DNA of 64,000 bases from assembly GCA_028284325.1 (NCBI GenBank), contig JANQRX010000004.1, positions 124,001-188,000 on the forward strand, written 5' to 3'. The position numbers and the translations under genes are program-made. Positions 47,101 to 56,115 of the stretch are shown one piece after another (the first letter of the stretch is position 1; every line of letters starts with the position of its first letter). The notes beneath the pieces were generated by a model. The model was not told the DNA's origin. It worked only from the letters and a program-made list of their open reading frames with translations, and ran no database searches. The stretch is from Bauldia sp. (GTDB lineage: Bacteria; Pseudomonadota; Alphaproteobacteria; Rhizobiales; Kaistiaceae).

Positions 47101-49457
47101 GCCGCCAGGGCATCCCCGGCGATCAGATCCTCGATGGTGCGGCCGGGATCGGACGGCGCGAAACCGAACAGCGCCGCGACATGGTCGGCGTCGCCGCGGG
47201 CGTCACGGATGTCGCCCACGTAGGACCAGTGGCCGGCGTCGTCGAGGCGGAGACTGCCGGACGAGCGCGCCATCAGCCCGCCGATATCGGCGTCGACGGT
47301 TGTCGCGATCCCCTCGGCAGGCGTGCCGTCGCCATGCACCGACACCTGGCCGGCGGCCGCAAAATCGGGCGCGAACCCGCCCACGCGCGCAAGCCCGAGT
47401 TGCCTGAGGAAGGCGGCCGGATCGAGCGGCGTGAGTTCGACGTCGAATGCGATCTCGCTCGATCGCCAGTCTTGCGGGTCGGCCGCGATGTCGAGCACCA
47501 GTTCGTTGACGACAGTGCTGCCGACCGCATTGTTCTGGCGACGATCGTCGAGTGCGATCCGCACGCCGCGCAGACCCGGCGCCGGCGGTGCGCTCATCCG
47601 CGTGTGGATCTGCGCCGGCACCAGAGACGGAGCCGCGACCGCAAGCCACCGGGCCGCACCGCTGTCGGGCGCGACACGGCTGACGAGGCGCACCAGTCCG
47701 TCGAGATCGTCCGCCTCGAAGGTACCTTCGAGCCGCCCGCTCGGATCGGCGGAAGTCAGGCCCTTGATCTGCCCCTGGGTGACGCGAAGGCTGGCGCCAC
47801 CGAGATCGCCGAGCGCGAGCTGCGTCACCGTGAGAACGTCGCCGGTGTAGGCGACGTTGACCACGAGATCGCGGACCACGATGTCCTCGACCAGGAATTC
47901 GCCGGCCTTGACGATAACGTTGTAGTCGTCGGCAAGGATGCTGGTGTCGTCGAGACTGCGGCCGGTCAGCAGCTCTGCCAGCGCCTTGACCTGGACGAAA
48001 TCGATGCGATCGGCGACCAGGTCGCTGCCGAGCTGCCGTCGGTCCGGCCGCTGGTGCCAGTCGAGCGAGCCGGTGATCTCGGCGTTGCCGATCCGGGTCC
48101 GCATGCCGTCCAGCGACACCTGCCCCGGACGGAGGTCGATCCGTCCCGTCAGTTCGAACGCCGACAACAGCCGGCCGGTCAAATCCTGGCTTCCCGTTTG
48201 CCCGCGCCACCAGCCGGCAAAGGTCGCCGGCTGCAGGACGCTGAGACCGACATCGCCGATGAAGGCCGGTGTCTCGGCCCGCACTTGACCCGACAGGCGG
48301 GCCGTGGCGCGACCGGGAAGTTCGGCGACCAGACTGGAAACCGTAGCGCCGGACGGCCCGATCTCGGCGTCCAGCCGGAAGCCCTGGACGATGGCCCCGC
48401 CGACCACCACGACCGGCACGTCGACCACCAGATTGCCCGCGATCGGCGGTCGCGGCGCCGCCTGCAGCGTTGCCACCAGGCGGTCGGTCGCCCCGGGCAC
48501 GTCCAGCGGTTCGGACGGGCCGGCGCCCAGCGTACGGTCGAGGTCGATCTGGTTGGCCTCGACGACGGCGGCGAAGCGCGGTGTATCGCCGAGATCGATC
48601 CGCAACGAACCGGCGAGGCTCAGCGGCCGTTCCGGCGGGCCGTGGGAGAGCACCGCCCGATCGACCACGATCTGGGCGAAATCGGCCAGGAACGCGCCCT
48701 CGCTCCGCCATCCGGCGAGATCCGGCGCGCCGTCGGCAGCGGTGGCGACGATCCGCCCCTGATAGGTGCCCTGATAGAGCGGGCCGCGGGCGGGATCGAC
48801 GCGCAGCATGCCGTCGAAGCCGACATCGACGGGCAGGCGCCGCGGCTGAAGGTCGAGCTTGACCCTGATGGCACCGTCGTCAAGTAGCCGCCCGGTTGCG
48901 AGGGTGGCCTGGATCTGTTCGCCGTCGACCGTGAGCGAAGCGCCGTCCGCCTTCCATGGGCCGGCGAGCGAACGGGCGCTGACATTGGCCCGTATGTCGG
49001 TGAGATTGCGCACCACGCCGCGCCGGGCGTCGACATAGGTCAGCGCGCCCTCCTCGATGTCGACCCTTTCCAGGATGACGCGGTCGGGATCGAAGCCGTC
49101 GCTGCCGGACGGGCGGCGCAGCCAGTCGATGGCGCCGCCGGCGTCGGCCGTCAGCGTCACATGCGGCCTCACCAGGCGCATGGACAAGACCCGGACCTCG
49201 CCCTGCAGGAGCGGCACCAGTTCGATCGTGGCGTCGAAGCGCTCCACCGTCGCCATCGGCGTCCCGCCCGCGGCCCCGACCGTGACCCCGGTGAAGCTCA
49301 GCGACGGCGACGGCAGAATCGAGACGCGCGCCTCACCGGTCACCCGCACCGGATGCCCCAGCGCCTCGGTCGCCCGCGCCTCGAAGGCCGCGGTGTAGTT
49401 GCTCCAGTTGACGAAGCGCGGAACGATCAGGGCGGCGAACAGCAGCACCACCAGCAC
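44157..49457 (-). CDS. AsmA-family protein with giant alanine-rich coiled-coil C-terminus
   Basis: About 1766 residues. The N-terminal part is AsmA-like (VLLFAALIVPRFVNWSNYTA, then VTGEARVSILPSPSLSFTGV); members span the periplasm and are implicated in lipid transport to the outer membrane. The AsmA body runs to about residue 1130. From about 1135 to 1700 the sequence is Ala/Glu/Arg/Thr-rich, predicted long coiled coil, starting RMLERIELEEAERVEAERLR. A Pro-rich tail follows. The GTG at 49457 truncates the membrane helix. A CTG at 49487, with GGGAGG five bases upstream, gives a full anchor (LSRLFLILGTVLVVLLF) and may be the real start. Confidence 0.8.
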   Translation of the reverse strand: MLVVLLFAALIVPRFVNWSNYTAAFEARATEALGHPVRVTGEARVSILPSPSLSFTGVTVGAAGGTPMATVERFDATIELVPLLQGEVRVLSMRLVRPHVTLTADAGGAIDWLRRPSGSDGFDPDRVILERVDIEEGALTYVDARRGVVRNLTDIRANVSARSLAGPWKADGASLTVDGEQIQATLATGRLLDDGAIRVKLDLQPRRLPVDVGFDGMLRVDPARGPLYQGTYQGRIVATAADGAPDLAGWRSEGAFLADFAQIVVDRAVLSHGPPERPLSLAGSLRIDLGDTPRFAAVVEANQIDLDRTLGAGPSEPLDVPGATDRLVATLQAAPRPPIAGNLVVDVPVVVVGGAIVQGFRLDAEIGPSGATVSSLVAELPGRATARLSGQVRAETPAFIGDVGLSVLQPATFAGWWRGQTGSQDLTGRLLSAFELTGRIDLRPGQVSLDGMRTRIGNAEITGSLDWHQRPDRRQLGSDLVADRIDFVQVKALAELLTGRSLDDTSILADDYNVIVKAGEFLVEDIVVRDLVVNVAYTGDVLTVTQLALGDLGGASLRVTQGQIKGLTSADPSGRLEGTFEADDLDGLVRLVSRVAPDSGAARWLAVAAPSLVPAQIHTRMSAPPAPGLRGVRIALDDRRQNNAVGSTVVNELVLDIAADPQDWRSSEIAFDVELTPLDPAAFLRQLGLARVGGFAPDFAAAGQVSVHGDGTPAEGIATTVDADIGGLMARSSGSLRLDDAGHWSYVGDIRDARGDADHVAALFGFAPSDPGRTIEDLIAGDALAAGELAAVVLPTATIAADNERVALAWPQARVGERNVAGDLTWSTVPDLGWRLDGSLALSALDLDWLTALGFGAPLRPTDDPDIPWATTPFGGTALGTVDASLAISAERFAVGDLFDVADARLDVTLDPQRLDLALTGGTLAGGKATGNLTVQNVGGNARLAAVIGLEDAALDAFVWRRGDRPVATGKMAVTANFEATGRSPAGMMTSLTGGGVLEISDGVIRNVNPNAARPIIRESDIGQAFTEESLREALERTLDSGALSFGDATGSFVVAGGTLRSNNLTLKADNIEARGEALIDFNTMQTRADWTLTLEPGDGVVEAAIPEVGLVFDGPLTAPDRSLDVLAFDAYLNMRLEARMLERIELEEAERVEAERLRREVRRHQTVALARRAAAGRATAAADAATNRAERLTGEAQAAREAAAAEQLALAAGQQTVDEAAAVLAAARDDVRRLSAARQAAADDLTAATTARDEAAVVLQQAVAQATATASAVEASTTAAGNATIELDTARAAADAAETARADAEATALAANAALSEAVAADEAAQAALADAETALTEAERLLAEAVAATAEAEARAIASATDLQAANDALAATEAAALEAAAAAEADEARRVELAAVAESSLAALGSAEAVAAEAARRLEDAVALGEQTSTLTTATEAERQAVETMVAAWRRNAEDAAAAATAAETAHEQDLAALEAASAQALASADEQARREQANRDAVAALATAQEMAVANDSETEAHRATTAERQAARDTAAARVDAAQATVESAGVVLAAAQAAAETAAADLATAEDAQTAATAAWQQATDQANSAATRDANDQARNATALAARQEAEALLAAASARVETATEAQAAAEVALADGEARAAAAEVRHTTAIGERDAIATTAEAANVVAGTAGERAAAARDQAATLSADAAMAQRAASTTPAGEIDVAAFFADGTFAPVTVVPPPAEDLPEDPAITPDDQGTGEPVIPPAPKLRPPSQPASP

Positions 49458-49517
49458 CGTACCGAGGATGAGGAATAGCCTGCTCAGACCGGCCTCCCGG
49501 ATCGCCCGCCGTACGCC

Positions 49518-50930
49518 TCAGGGACCGAAGATCTTGCCGGGATTCATGATCCCGGCCGGATCGAGGGTCGCTTTGACCGCCTTCATCACGTCAAGCGCGG
49601 CGCCGTGTTCGGCCCTGAGGTAGGCAATCTTGCCCTGGCCGACGCCGTGCTCGCCTGTGCATGTCCCGTCCATCTCGATCGCGCGCCGGTTGAGCCGCGA
49701 CACGAAGCCGCGCGCGGCTTCGACTTCCTGCTGGTTGTCCATGTCCACCAGGAGCCCGACGTGAAAATTCCCGTCGCCCACATGGCCGACGATGGGCGCG
49801 ATCAGTCCGGTCTCGCGGATATCGTCCTGTGTGGCGGTGACGATATCCGCAAGCCGTGAGATCGGAACGCACACATCCGTGCTCGCGCCCTCCGTACCCG
49901 GACGCAGCTCCCGCCCGGCCCAGTTTGCGTCATGGCGCGCCCTCCACAGGCGGTTGCGCTCTTCCGTCGAGGCGGACCAGGCGAACGCGCCACCGCCGTT
50001 GAACGCACAGATCTCGCCGAACAACGCTGACTGCTCGTCGACGGCGGCCTTGCTGCCGTGGAACTCGACGAAGAGCGTCGGCTTCTCCTCGAGGTCGAGC
50101 TTGGAATAGGCGTTGACGCCACGCACCATGAGTGCATCGAGGAGTTCGATGCGGGCCATCGGCAAACCGGTCTGCATCGCCTCCATCGTGGTTTGGCACG
50201 CCGCCGCCACCGTATCGAACTGCACGACACCGCCGGCAATTACCTCGGGGATGCCGTGCAGCTTCAGGACCAGTTCGGTGATGACGCCAAGCGTCCCCTC
50301 GGAACCGATCATCAGCCGCGTGAGGTCGTACCCAGCGGCGGACTTGGTGGCCCGGCTGCCCGTCCTGATCACCGTCCCGTCGGCGAGAACCGCCGTCAGG
50401 CTGAGCACGTTGTCCTTCATGGTGCCGTAGCGCACCGCGTTGGTGCCCGAAGCGCGCGTCGCGGCCATACCGCCCACGGTCGCATCGGCGCCGGGATCGA
50501 CGGCAAAGAACAGGCCGAGATCGCGCAAATGGGTGTTGAGCTGGCGATGGGTGACGCCGGCCTCGACCGTGCAGGAGAGGTCCTCCTGGTGCACCGCCAC
50601 GATGCGCTTCATGCGGTCGAAATCGAACGAAACACCGCCATGGGGGGCATTGACCTGGCCTTCCAGCGACGTGCCGGCGCCGAAGGCAATGACCGGCAGC
50701 CCGCCGTCGGCGCAAATCCGCACCGCTTCCGCGACCTCCTCGGTCGTCTCCAGGTAGATCACCGCATCGGGGGGCTGGTTGGCAAGCCACGTCACCTGAT
50801 TGGCGTGCTGCTCGCGCAGCGCCGTGCTGTCGACATAGCGGTCGCCGAAGCGTTGCCGAAGCGCTGCAAGGCCGCGCTCCCGCGCTGCCGTGTCCGCCCG
50901 CGGCGATGCCCCGGCGCTGGTCGTGGTCAT
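49518..50930 (-). CDS. FAD-linked dehydrogenase, D-lactate/glycolate oxidase (Dld/GlcD) family
   Basis: A 470-residue FAD-dependent 2-hydroxyacid dehydrogenase. The N-terminal PCMH-type FAD domain has VIAFGAGTSLEGQVNAPHGG and VDPGADATVGGMAATRASGTN. The C-terminal lid carries VGHVGDGNFHVGLLVDMD and GTCTGEHGVGQGKIAYLRAE, typical of cytochrome-type D-lactate dehydrogenases. The ATG at 50930 has GGAG five bases upstream. The likely reaction is D-lactate to pyruvate with electrons to cytochrome c or quinone; glycolate is an alternative. It precedes the AsmA-family gene on the same strand. Confidence 0.9.
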   Translation of the reverse strand: MTTTSAGASPRADTAARERGLAALRQRFGDRYVDSTALREQHANQVTWLANQPPDAVIYLETTEEVAEAVRICADGGLPVIAFGAGTSLEGQVNAPHGGVSFDFDRMKRIVAVHQEDLSCTVEAGVTHRQLNTHLRDLGLFFAVDPGADATVGGMAATRASGTNAVRYGTMKDNVLSLTAVLADGTVIRTGSRATKSAAGYDLTRLMIGSEGTLGVITELVLKLHGIPEVIAGGVVQFDTVAAACQTTMEAMQTGLPMARIELLDALMVRGVNAYSKLDLEEKPTLFVEFHGSKAAVDEQSALFGEICAFNGGGAFAWSASTEERNRLWRARHDANWAGRELRPGTEGASTDVCVPISRLADIVTATQDDIRETGLIAPIVGHVGDGNFHVGLLVDMDNQQEVEAARGFVSRLNRRAIEMDGTCTGEHGVGQGKIAYLRAEHGAALDVMKAVKATLDPAGIMNPGKIFGP

Positions 50931-51063
50931 GCCCGCTCCAACTCCTCCGTGCGCGCGGCGAAAGCGTAGCAAGAAAGCGCCGGCCGAAGCAAAGATCGGC
51001 AGGAATCGGAATGCCTCGGCGACCGTTTGCCCCTAGATTGCCGCCACACCCGCTTGAGGCAGC

Positions 51064-51990
51064 ATGACCAGCAAAATCAACATCGCGATGACTCCGTTCG
51101 AATGGGCGCTCCTGATCGCCCTTTCGGTGATCTGGGGCGGCTCGTTCTTCTTCATCGAGGTCGCGGTCGAGGAAATCCCGCCGCTGACCGTGGTGGCCGC
51201 GCGCGTGTGCGGTGGCGCCTTCCTCCTGTACGTCGCCCTGCGCCTCGCCGGCTTGCGTCTGCCGGCGAACGCCTCGATCTGGGGCGCCTTCCTGTTCATG
51301 GGCCTGTTCAACAATCTTGTCGCCTTCACCCTGATCGCGTGGGGACAGACCGCCGTCACGGCCGGACTCGCCTCGATCCTGAACGCGACGACACCCTTCT
51401 TCACGGCAATCTTCGCCCACATGTTCACGCGCGACGAACGCCTGACGCCGGTCCGCGTCGCCGGGCTGGTGATCGGATTCGGCGGTGTCGCGGTGATGAT
51501 CGGGATCGACGCGCTCGCCGAGGCCGGCCGGGAACTCCCGGCCCAGTTGGCGATCCTGGCGGCATCGACCAGCTACGGGCTGTCCGCCGTATTCGGCCGG
51601 CGCTTTGCGCGACTGGAGATCAAGCCCATGACCGCCGCCACCGGACAGATGATCACCGCCGGCGCTATGGCCTTGCCGCTGGCGCTTCTGATCGATCAGC
51701 CCTGGAGCCTTGATGCGCCCTCGCCCGGCGTGTGGCTGTCTCTGCTCGGGCTCGCCTTCCTCGCCACCTTCGTCGCCTATCAGATCTACTACCGCATCCT
51801 CGCCACGGCCGGCTCGGTCAACATCATGCTGGTGACCCTCCTGGTCCCCGTCAGCGCCATCCTGCTCGGCGCGGTGTTTCTCGGTGAGCGCCTTGCGGCC
51901 AACCACGTCCTCGGGATGGTGACCATCGGTCTCGGCCTCGCCGCCATCGACGGCCGGCCGCTGAAGCTGTTGCGACGCAAGCCGACCTGA
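51064..51990 (+). CDS. EamA/DMT family transporter
   Basis: A 308-residue inner-membrane protein with ten predicted helices in two EamA repeats. Signatures: LLIALSVIWGGSFFFIEVAV, LASILNATTPFFTAIFAH, and VAYQIYYRILATAGSVNIML in the second repeat with LLVPVSAILLGAVFLGE. Members export amino acids, nucleosides or drugs; the substrate cannot be read here. The ATG at 51064 has GAGG four bases upstream. It is divergent from the FAD-linked dehydrogenase and is followed by the ClC gene on the same strand. Confidence 0.92.
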   Translation: MTSKINIAMTPFEWALLIALSVIWGGSFFFIEVAVEEIPPLTVVAARVCGGAFLLYVALRLAGLRLPANASIWGAFLFMGLFNNLVAFTLIAWGQTAVTAGLASILNATTPFFTAIFAHMFTRDERLTPVRVAGLVIGFGGVAVMIGIDALAEAGRELPAQLAILAASTSYGLSAVFGRRFARLEIKPMTAATGQMITAGAMALPLALLIDQPWSLDAPSPGVWLSLLGLAFLATFVAYQIYYRILATAGSVNIMLVTLLVPVSAILLGAVFLGERLAANHVLGMVTIGLGLAAIDGRPLKLLRRKPT

Positions 51991-52035
51991 AGGCGGGAAG
52001 CTTGAGGGGACCGGAGCGCGCGCCTACAAGGGCGC

Positions 52036-53652
52036 ATGTTCCGGCAGGTCCAGCACCAAATCGAATCGACCCGGCGGTCCATCGAACCGAACCTCGTGCA
52101 GTTCGTGGAAACCCGCCAGCCGGTGATCTGGCTGCTGGCCTCGGGCATCGGCTTGCTGACCGGCGTCGCCGCCGTCCTGTTCCGGCTGGCGATCGGGGCG
52201 GTGCAATGGCCGTGGCTGCGCGATGTCGGTGAGAACGTCGCCACCGCCGCGGCCGCCCAGCCCTGGTGGGTCATCCTGCTGGCGCCGGCGGCCGGTGGCC
52301 TGATCGTCGGTTTGATCCTGCGCTATCTGCTGGCGGCGCGGCGTGCCGGCACGGTCGCCGACGTGATCGAGGCCCGCACCGTCTCGGGTCGCGGCCTCGG
52401 TCTCCGCCAGGGCCTGATCGGCGCCGCGACCTCGGCGATCTCGCTTGGCGCCGGGGCGAGCGCCGGCCGCGAAGGCCCGGTCGTTCATCTCGGCGCAACC
52501 GTGGCCGCCGCGATCTGCGTGCGCCTGCAACTTCCCGACAGCGCCCGCCGGACGCTTCTCGCCTGCGGTGTCGCCGGCGCCGTGTCGGCCTCGTTCAACG
52601 CCCCGATCGCCGGCGTCCTGTTCGCGCAGGAGGTGATCCTCGCCCATTTCGCCGCCCGCACCTTCGTACCGCTGGTCCTCGCCTCGGTCTCGGCGACCAT
52701 CATCTCGCGGTTCTGGTTCGGCGACGTGGCGGCGTTCGTGGCCCCGACCTACCAGATCACCTCCCTATGGGAGGTGCCGGCGTTCGCGCTGCTCGGTGTC
52801 GTGGCCGCGGCGGTCGCGATCATCTTCCAGTTGTCCCTCAAGATTACGGATCGCGTGGCCCGCTCCGTCGACATGCCGCTGGTACTGCGCCCCGTGGTCG
52901 GCGGCCTGCTGGTCGGCGCGATTGCGCTCGCCTTTCCGGAGGTGCTGGGCGTCGGCTACCAGGCGACGGACGCCGCCCTGACGCGCCAGCTGCCGCTCGT
53001 GGTCATGCTGTCGCTGCTGGTGGCCAAGACCGCGGCGACGGCCATCACGCTGGCCTCGCGTTTTGGCGGCGGCGTCTTCTCGCCGGCCCTCTATCTCGGC
53101 GCCATGGCCGGCGGCTCGTTCGGCCTCATTGCCGCCTCCGTGTTTCCCGAAGCAGCCTCCAGCCAGGGTCTTTACGCCATCCTCGGTATGGGCGCGGTCG
53201 CCGCCGCGGTCCTCGGCGCACCGATCTCGACCGTGGTCATGGTCTTCGAGCTGACCGGCGGCTTCGCGCTCTCCATGGCGCTGCTCCTGACCGTCTCCAT
53301 CGCCAACGGACTGGCGCTGGCGGTGCTCGGCAAGTCGTGGTTCCTCGCCCAGCTCGAGGACCGCGGCGTGGTCCTGCAGGAAGGCCCCCACAAGCACCTC
53401 CTCCGTCTCAAGCGCGTCGGCGACTTCATGCGCGCCGAGCCCGACGGCGGCGCACCGGCACCCGACGACCCTGTCCTGAGACGCCCCGACACCCTGGAAA
53501 CGGCGCTCCGCCTGTTCGACACCCACGGCGCCGACCGGATCGCGGTGGTGTCGCCGGGCGACGAGCGCGTCGTCGGCTGGGCCCATCGCGTCGACGCGCT
53601 CGCCCTGTTCAACCGCGAACTGGTGGCGACCAGCGAGGAGGAGCACCGCTGA
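52036..53652 (+). CDS. ClC-family chloride channel/exchanger
   Basis: A 538-residue ClC protein. The anion-pathway motif GAGASAGREGPVVHLG carries the gating Glu146, present as in proton-coupled exchangers; the helix-N region has FGGGVFSPALYLGAMAG. The cytoplasmic tail (about 445-538) holds at most one CBS-like unit (ETALRLFDTHGADRIAVVS) and is shorter than the usual CBS pair. It moves Cl- or other anions across the inner membrane, perhaps in acid stress. Starts at the ATG 52036, after AAGGG. Confidence 0.92.
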   Translation: MFRQVQHQIESTRRSIEPNLVQFVETRQPVIWLLASGIGLLTGVAAVLFRLAIGAVQWPWLRDVGENVATAAAAQPWWVILLAPAAGGLIVGLILRYLLAARRAGTVADVIEARTVSGRGLGLRQGLIGAATSAISLGAGASAGREGPVVHLGATVAAAICVRLQLPDSARRTLLACGVAGAVSASFNAPIAGVLFAQEVILAHFAARTFVPLVLASVSATIISRFWFGDVAAFVAPTYQITSLWEVPAFALLGVVAAAVAIIFQLSLKITDRVARSVDMPLVLRPVVGGLLVGAIALAFPEVLGVGYQATDAALTRQLPLVVMLSLLVAKTAATAITLASRFGGGVFSPALYLGAMAGGSFGLIAASVFPEAASSQGLYAILGMGAVAAAVLGAPISTVVMVFELTGGFALSMALLLTVSIANGLALAVLGKSWFLAQLEDRGVVLQEGPHKHLLRLKRVGDFMRAEPDGGAPAPDDPVLRRPDTLETALRLFDTHGADRIAVVSPGDERVVGWAHRVDALALFNRELVATSEEEHR

Positions 53653-53725
53653 CGACGTTGCGTGGGCGCGACGGCGACCCATGTGTTGCGGTAATGTTCC
53701 GCCCCACCATCAAAGATTCGCCGGC

Positions 53726-56092
53726 ATGAGCGACCCCGCGCCCGACAACCGACCGACCGACACGTCCCCCAAGCCCGGTGGCATCGCCGCCCGGGCAATG
53801 GCGCGCGGCGCCGGCTATCTCGACACCCTCAACCCCGAGCAGCGCCTGGCGGTGGAGGAGACCGAGGGGCCGGTGCTGGTCCTTGCCGGCGCCGGCACCG
53901 GCAAGACCCGCGTTCTCACCACCCGCATCGCCCATTTGCTGGCCTCCGGACGGGCGCGGCCGTGGCAGATTCTCGCCGTCACCTTCACCAACAAGGCGGC
54001 GCGGGAGATGAAGAACCGCGTCGGCGACCTGATCGGCGGCGTGGTCGAGGGCATGCAGTGGCTCGGCACGTTTCATTCCATCGGCGCACGCATGTTGCGC
54101 CGGCACGCCGAACTCGCCGGCCTCAACCCCGACTTCACCATCCTCGACACCGACGACCAGATTCGGCTCCTCAAGCAGATCATCCAGGCCGCCAACATCG
54201 ACGAGAAGCGGTGGCCGGCGCGCCAGCTCGCGGGCCTGATCGATCACTGGAAGAATCGCGGCCTGGGGCCGGACGACATTGCCGAAGCCGACGGCCGTGC
54301 CTTCGCCGACGGTCGCGGCCGGGCGCTCTACACCGCCTATCAGGAACGGCTCAAGGTTCTGAACGCGGTCGATTTCGGCGACCTGGTGCTGACACCGCTG
54401 ACGATCCTGCGCACCCACAAGGACGTGCTCGCCGACTACCACCAGCGTTTCCGCTACATGCTGGTCGACGAGTATCAGGACACCAATGTCGCCCAGTACC
54501 TCTGGCTGCGCCTCCTGGCGCAGGGGAACCGCAATGTTTGCTGCGTTGGCGACGACGACCAGTCGATCTACGGCTGGCGCGGCGCCGAGGTCGACAACAT
54601 CCTGCGTTTCGAGAAGGACTTCCCCGGCGCCCGCGTCATCCGGCTGGAGCGCAACTACCGCTCCACCGCCCACATTCTTGGCGCCGCCTCGCACCTGATC
54701 ACCCACAACGAGGGCCGGCTCGGCAAGACGCTGTTCACCGAGATCAGCGACCCCGACGACGACCGCGTCACCGTTGCCTCGTCCTGGGATTCGGAGGAGG
54801 AGGCGCGCGCGGTCGGTGAGGATATCGAGGAGCTTCAGCGCGGCGGCCACAGTCTCAACGAGATCGCCATCCTGGTGCGCGCCTCGTTCCAGATGCGCGC
54901 CTTTGAGGACCGGTTCGTGACGCTGGGGCTCAACTACCGCGTCATCGGCGGCCCGCGCTTCTACGAGCGGCAGGAAATCCGCGACGCGCTCGCCTATTTC
55001 CGCACCACCGTCCAGCCCGCCGACGACCTCGCCTTCGAGCGGATCGTCAACACGCCGCGGCGCGGCATCGGCGACGCCTCGGTGAAGCTTCTCCACGATC
55101 GCGCCCGCGCCGAGAGCATCCCGCTGATGCAGGCGGCCGCCGATCTCCTGCAGACCGACGAGATCAACAAGCGCGCCAGGATCTCGCTCACCAACCTTAT
55201 GACGTCCTTCGCCCGCTGGCGTCAGCAGGTCGACGCCCTGCCCCACACCGAGCTCGCCGAGATCATCCTGGAGGAATCCGGCTACGTTGAGATGTGGCAG
55301 GCCGACCGCTCCGCCGATGCCCCCGGCCGGCTGGAGAACCTCAAGGAGCTCATCCGCTCCATGGACGAATTTGACTCCATGACCGGCTTCCTCGAACACG
55401 TCTCGCTGGTGATGGACGCCGACGGTGGTGGCGACGGCGACGCCGTCAACATCATGACCCTGCACTCGGCCAAGGGGCTGGAGTTCGACACCGTCTTCCT
55501 GCCCGGCTGGGAGGAAGGCCTCTTTCCCTCGCAGCGCACCCTCGACGAGAACGGCCGCGCCGGCCTCGAGGAAGAGCGGCGGCTCGCCTATGTCGGCCTG
55601 ACCCGCGCCCGCAGGCGCGCCATCGTCCGCTTTGCCGCCAACCGCCGCATGCACGGCCTGTGGCAGTCGAGCGTACCGTCGCGCTTCCTCGACGAGTTGC
55701 CCGAGAGCCACGTGACCGTCCGCGAGGAGGAATCGAACTACGGCGGCTATGGTTCCGCCGCCTACGGCGCCAGCCGGTTCGACACCAGCGATCCGTTCGC
55801 AAGTCCCTACGCCACGCCCGGCTGGCAGCGCGCCAAGCGCAATCGCGGGTCCGAACCGCGCGGTCGCTCACGCCACGAAGGCCCCCTCTCCTCCGGCCCG
55901 AAGCTCATCGAGGGCGATCTCGTCGCCAAGAGCGTGATCGGCGGCTCGTCCGACTTCACCGCCGGCGAGCGCGTGTTTCACCAGAAGTTCGGCTACGGCG
56001 CCATCGCGCTCATCGACGGCAACAAGCTGACCATCGACTTCGAGAAGGCCGGCCGCAAGCGCGTGCTCGATTCGTTCGTCGAACGCCCGTAG
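53726..56092 (+). CDS. uvrD: ATP-dependent DNA helicase UvrD/PcrA
   Basis: An SF1 3'-5' helicase for mismatch and excision repair, 788 residues. Walker A AGAGTGKT with Lys60, motif Ia AVTFTNKAAREMKNR, Walker B DEYQDTN, motif III DDDQSIYGWRGA, motif IV RLERNYRST, motif V TLHSAKGLEFDTVFLPG and motif VI LAYVGLTRARRRA. The C-terminus has the tudor-like domain that binds RNA polymerase in PcrA (GERVFHQKFGYGAI ... LIDGNKLTIDFEKAG). Linker of about 100 residues is Ser/Gly-rich. Start ATG at 53726. Confidence 0.97.
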   Translation: MSDPAPDNRPTDTSPKPGGIAARAMARGAGYLDTLNPEQRLAVEETEGPVLVLAGAGTGKTRVLTTRIAHLLASGRARPWQILAVTFTNKAAREMKNRVGDLIGGVVEGMQWLGTFHSIGARMLRRHAELAGLNPDFTILDTDDQIRLLKQIIQAANIDEKRWPARQLAGLIDHWKNRGLGPDDIAEADGRAFADGRGRALYTAYQERLKVLNAVDFGDLVLTPLTILRTHKDVLADYHQRFRYMLVDEYQDTNVAQYLWLRLLAQGNRNVCCVGDDDQSIYGWRGAEVDNILRFEKDFPGARVIRLERNYRSTAHILGAASHLITHNEGRLGKTLFTEISDPDDDRVTVASSWDSEEEARAVGEDIEELQRGGHSLNEIAILVRASFQMRAFEDRFVTLGLNYRVIGGPRFYERQEIRDALAYFRTTVQPADDLAFERIVNTPRRGIGDASVKLLHDRARAESIPLMQAAADLLQTDEINKRARISLTNLMTSFARWRQQVDALPHTELAEIILEESGYVEMWQADRSADAPGRLENLKELIRSMDEFDSMTGFLEHVSLVMDADGGGDGDAVNIMTLHSAKGLEFDTVFLPGWEEGLFPSQRTLDENGRAGLEEERRLAYVGLTRARRRAIVRFAANRRMHGLWQSSVPSRFLDELPESHVTVREEESNYGGYGSAAYGASRFDTSDPFASPYATPGWQRAKRNRGSEPRGRSRHEGPLSSGPKLIEGDLVAKSVIGGSSDFTAGERVFHQKFGYGAIALIDGNKLTIDFEKAGRKRVLDSFVERP

Positions 56093-56115
56093 GCGGTGAC
56101 AGATCGGTGACCGAC

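Noticed and set aside
44172..48887. Several long plus-strand frames opposite the AsmA-family gene
   Set aside because: They arise from Ala-rich GC codons on the minus strand; composition is Arg/Ala/Ser-rich with no conserved motifs.
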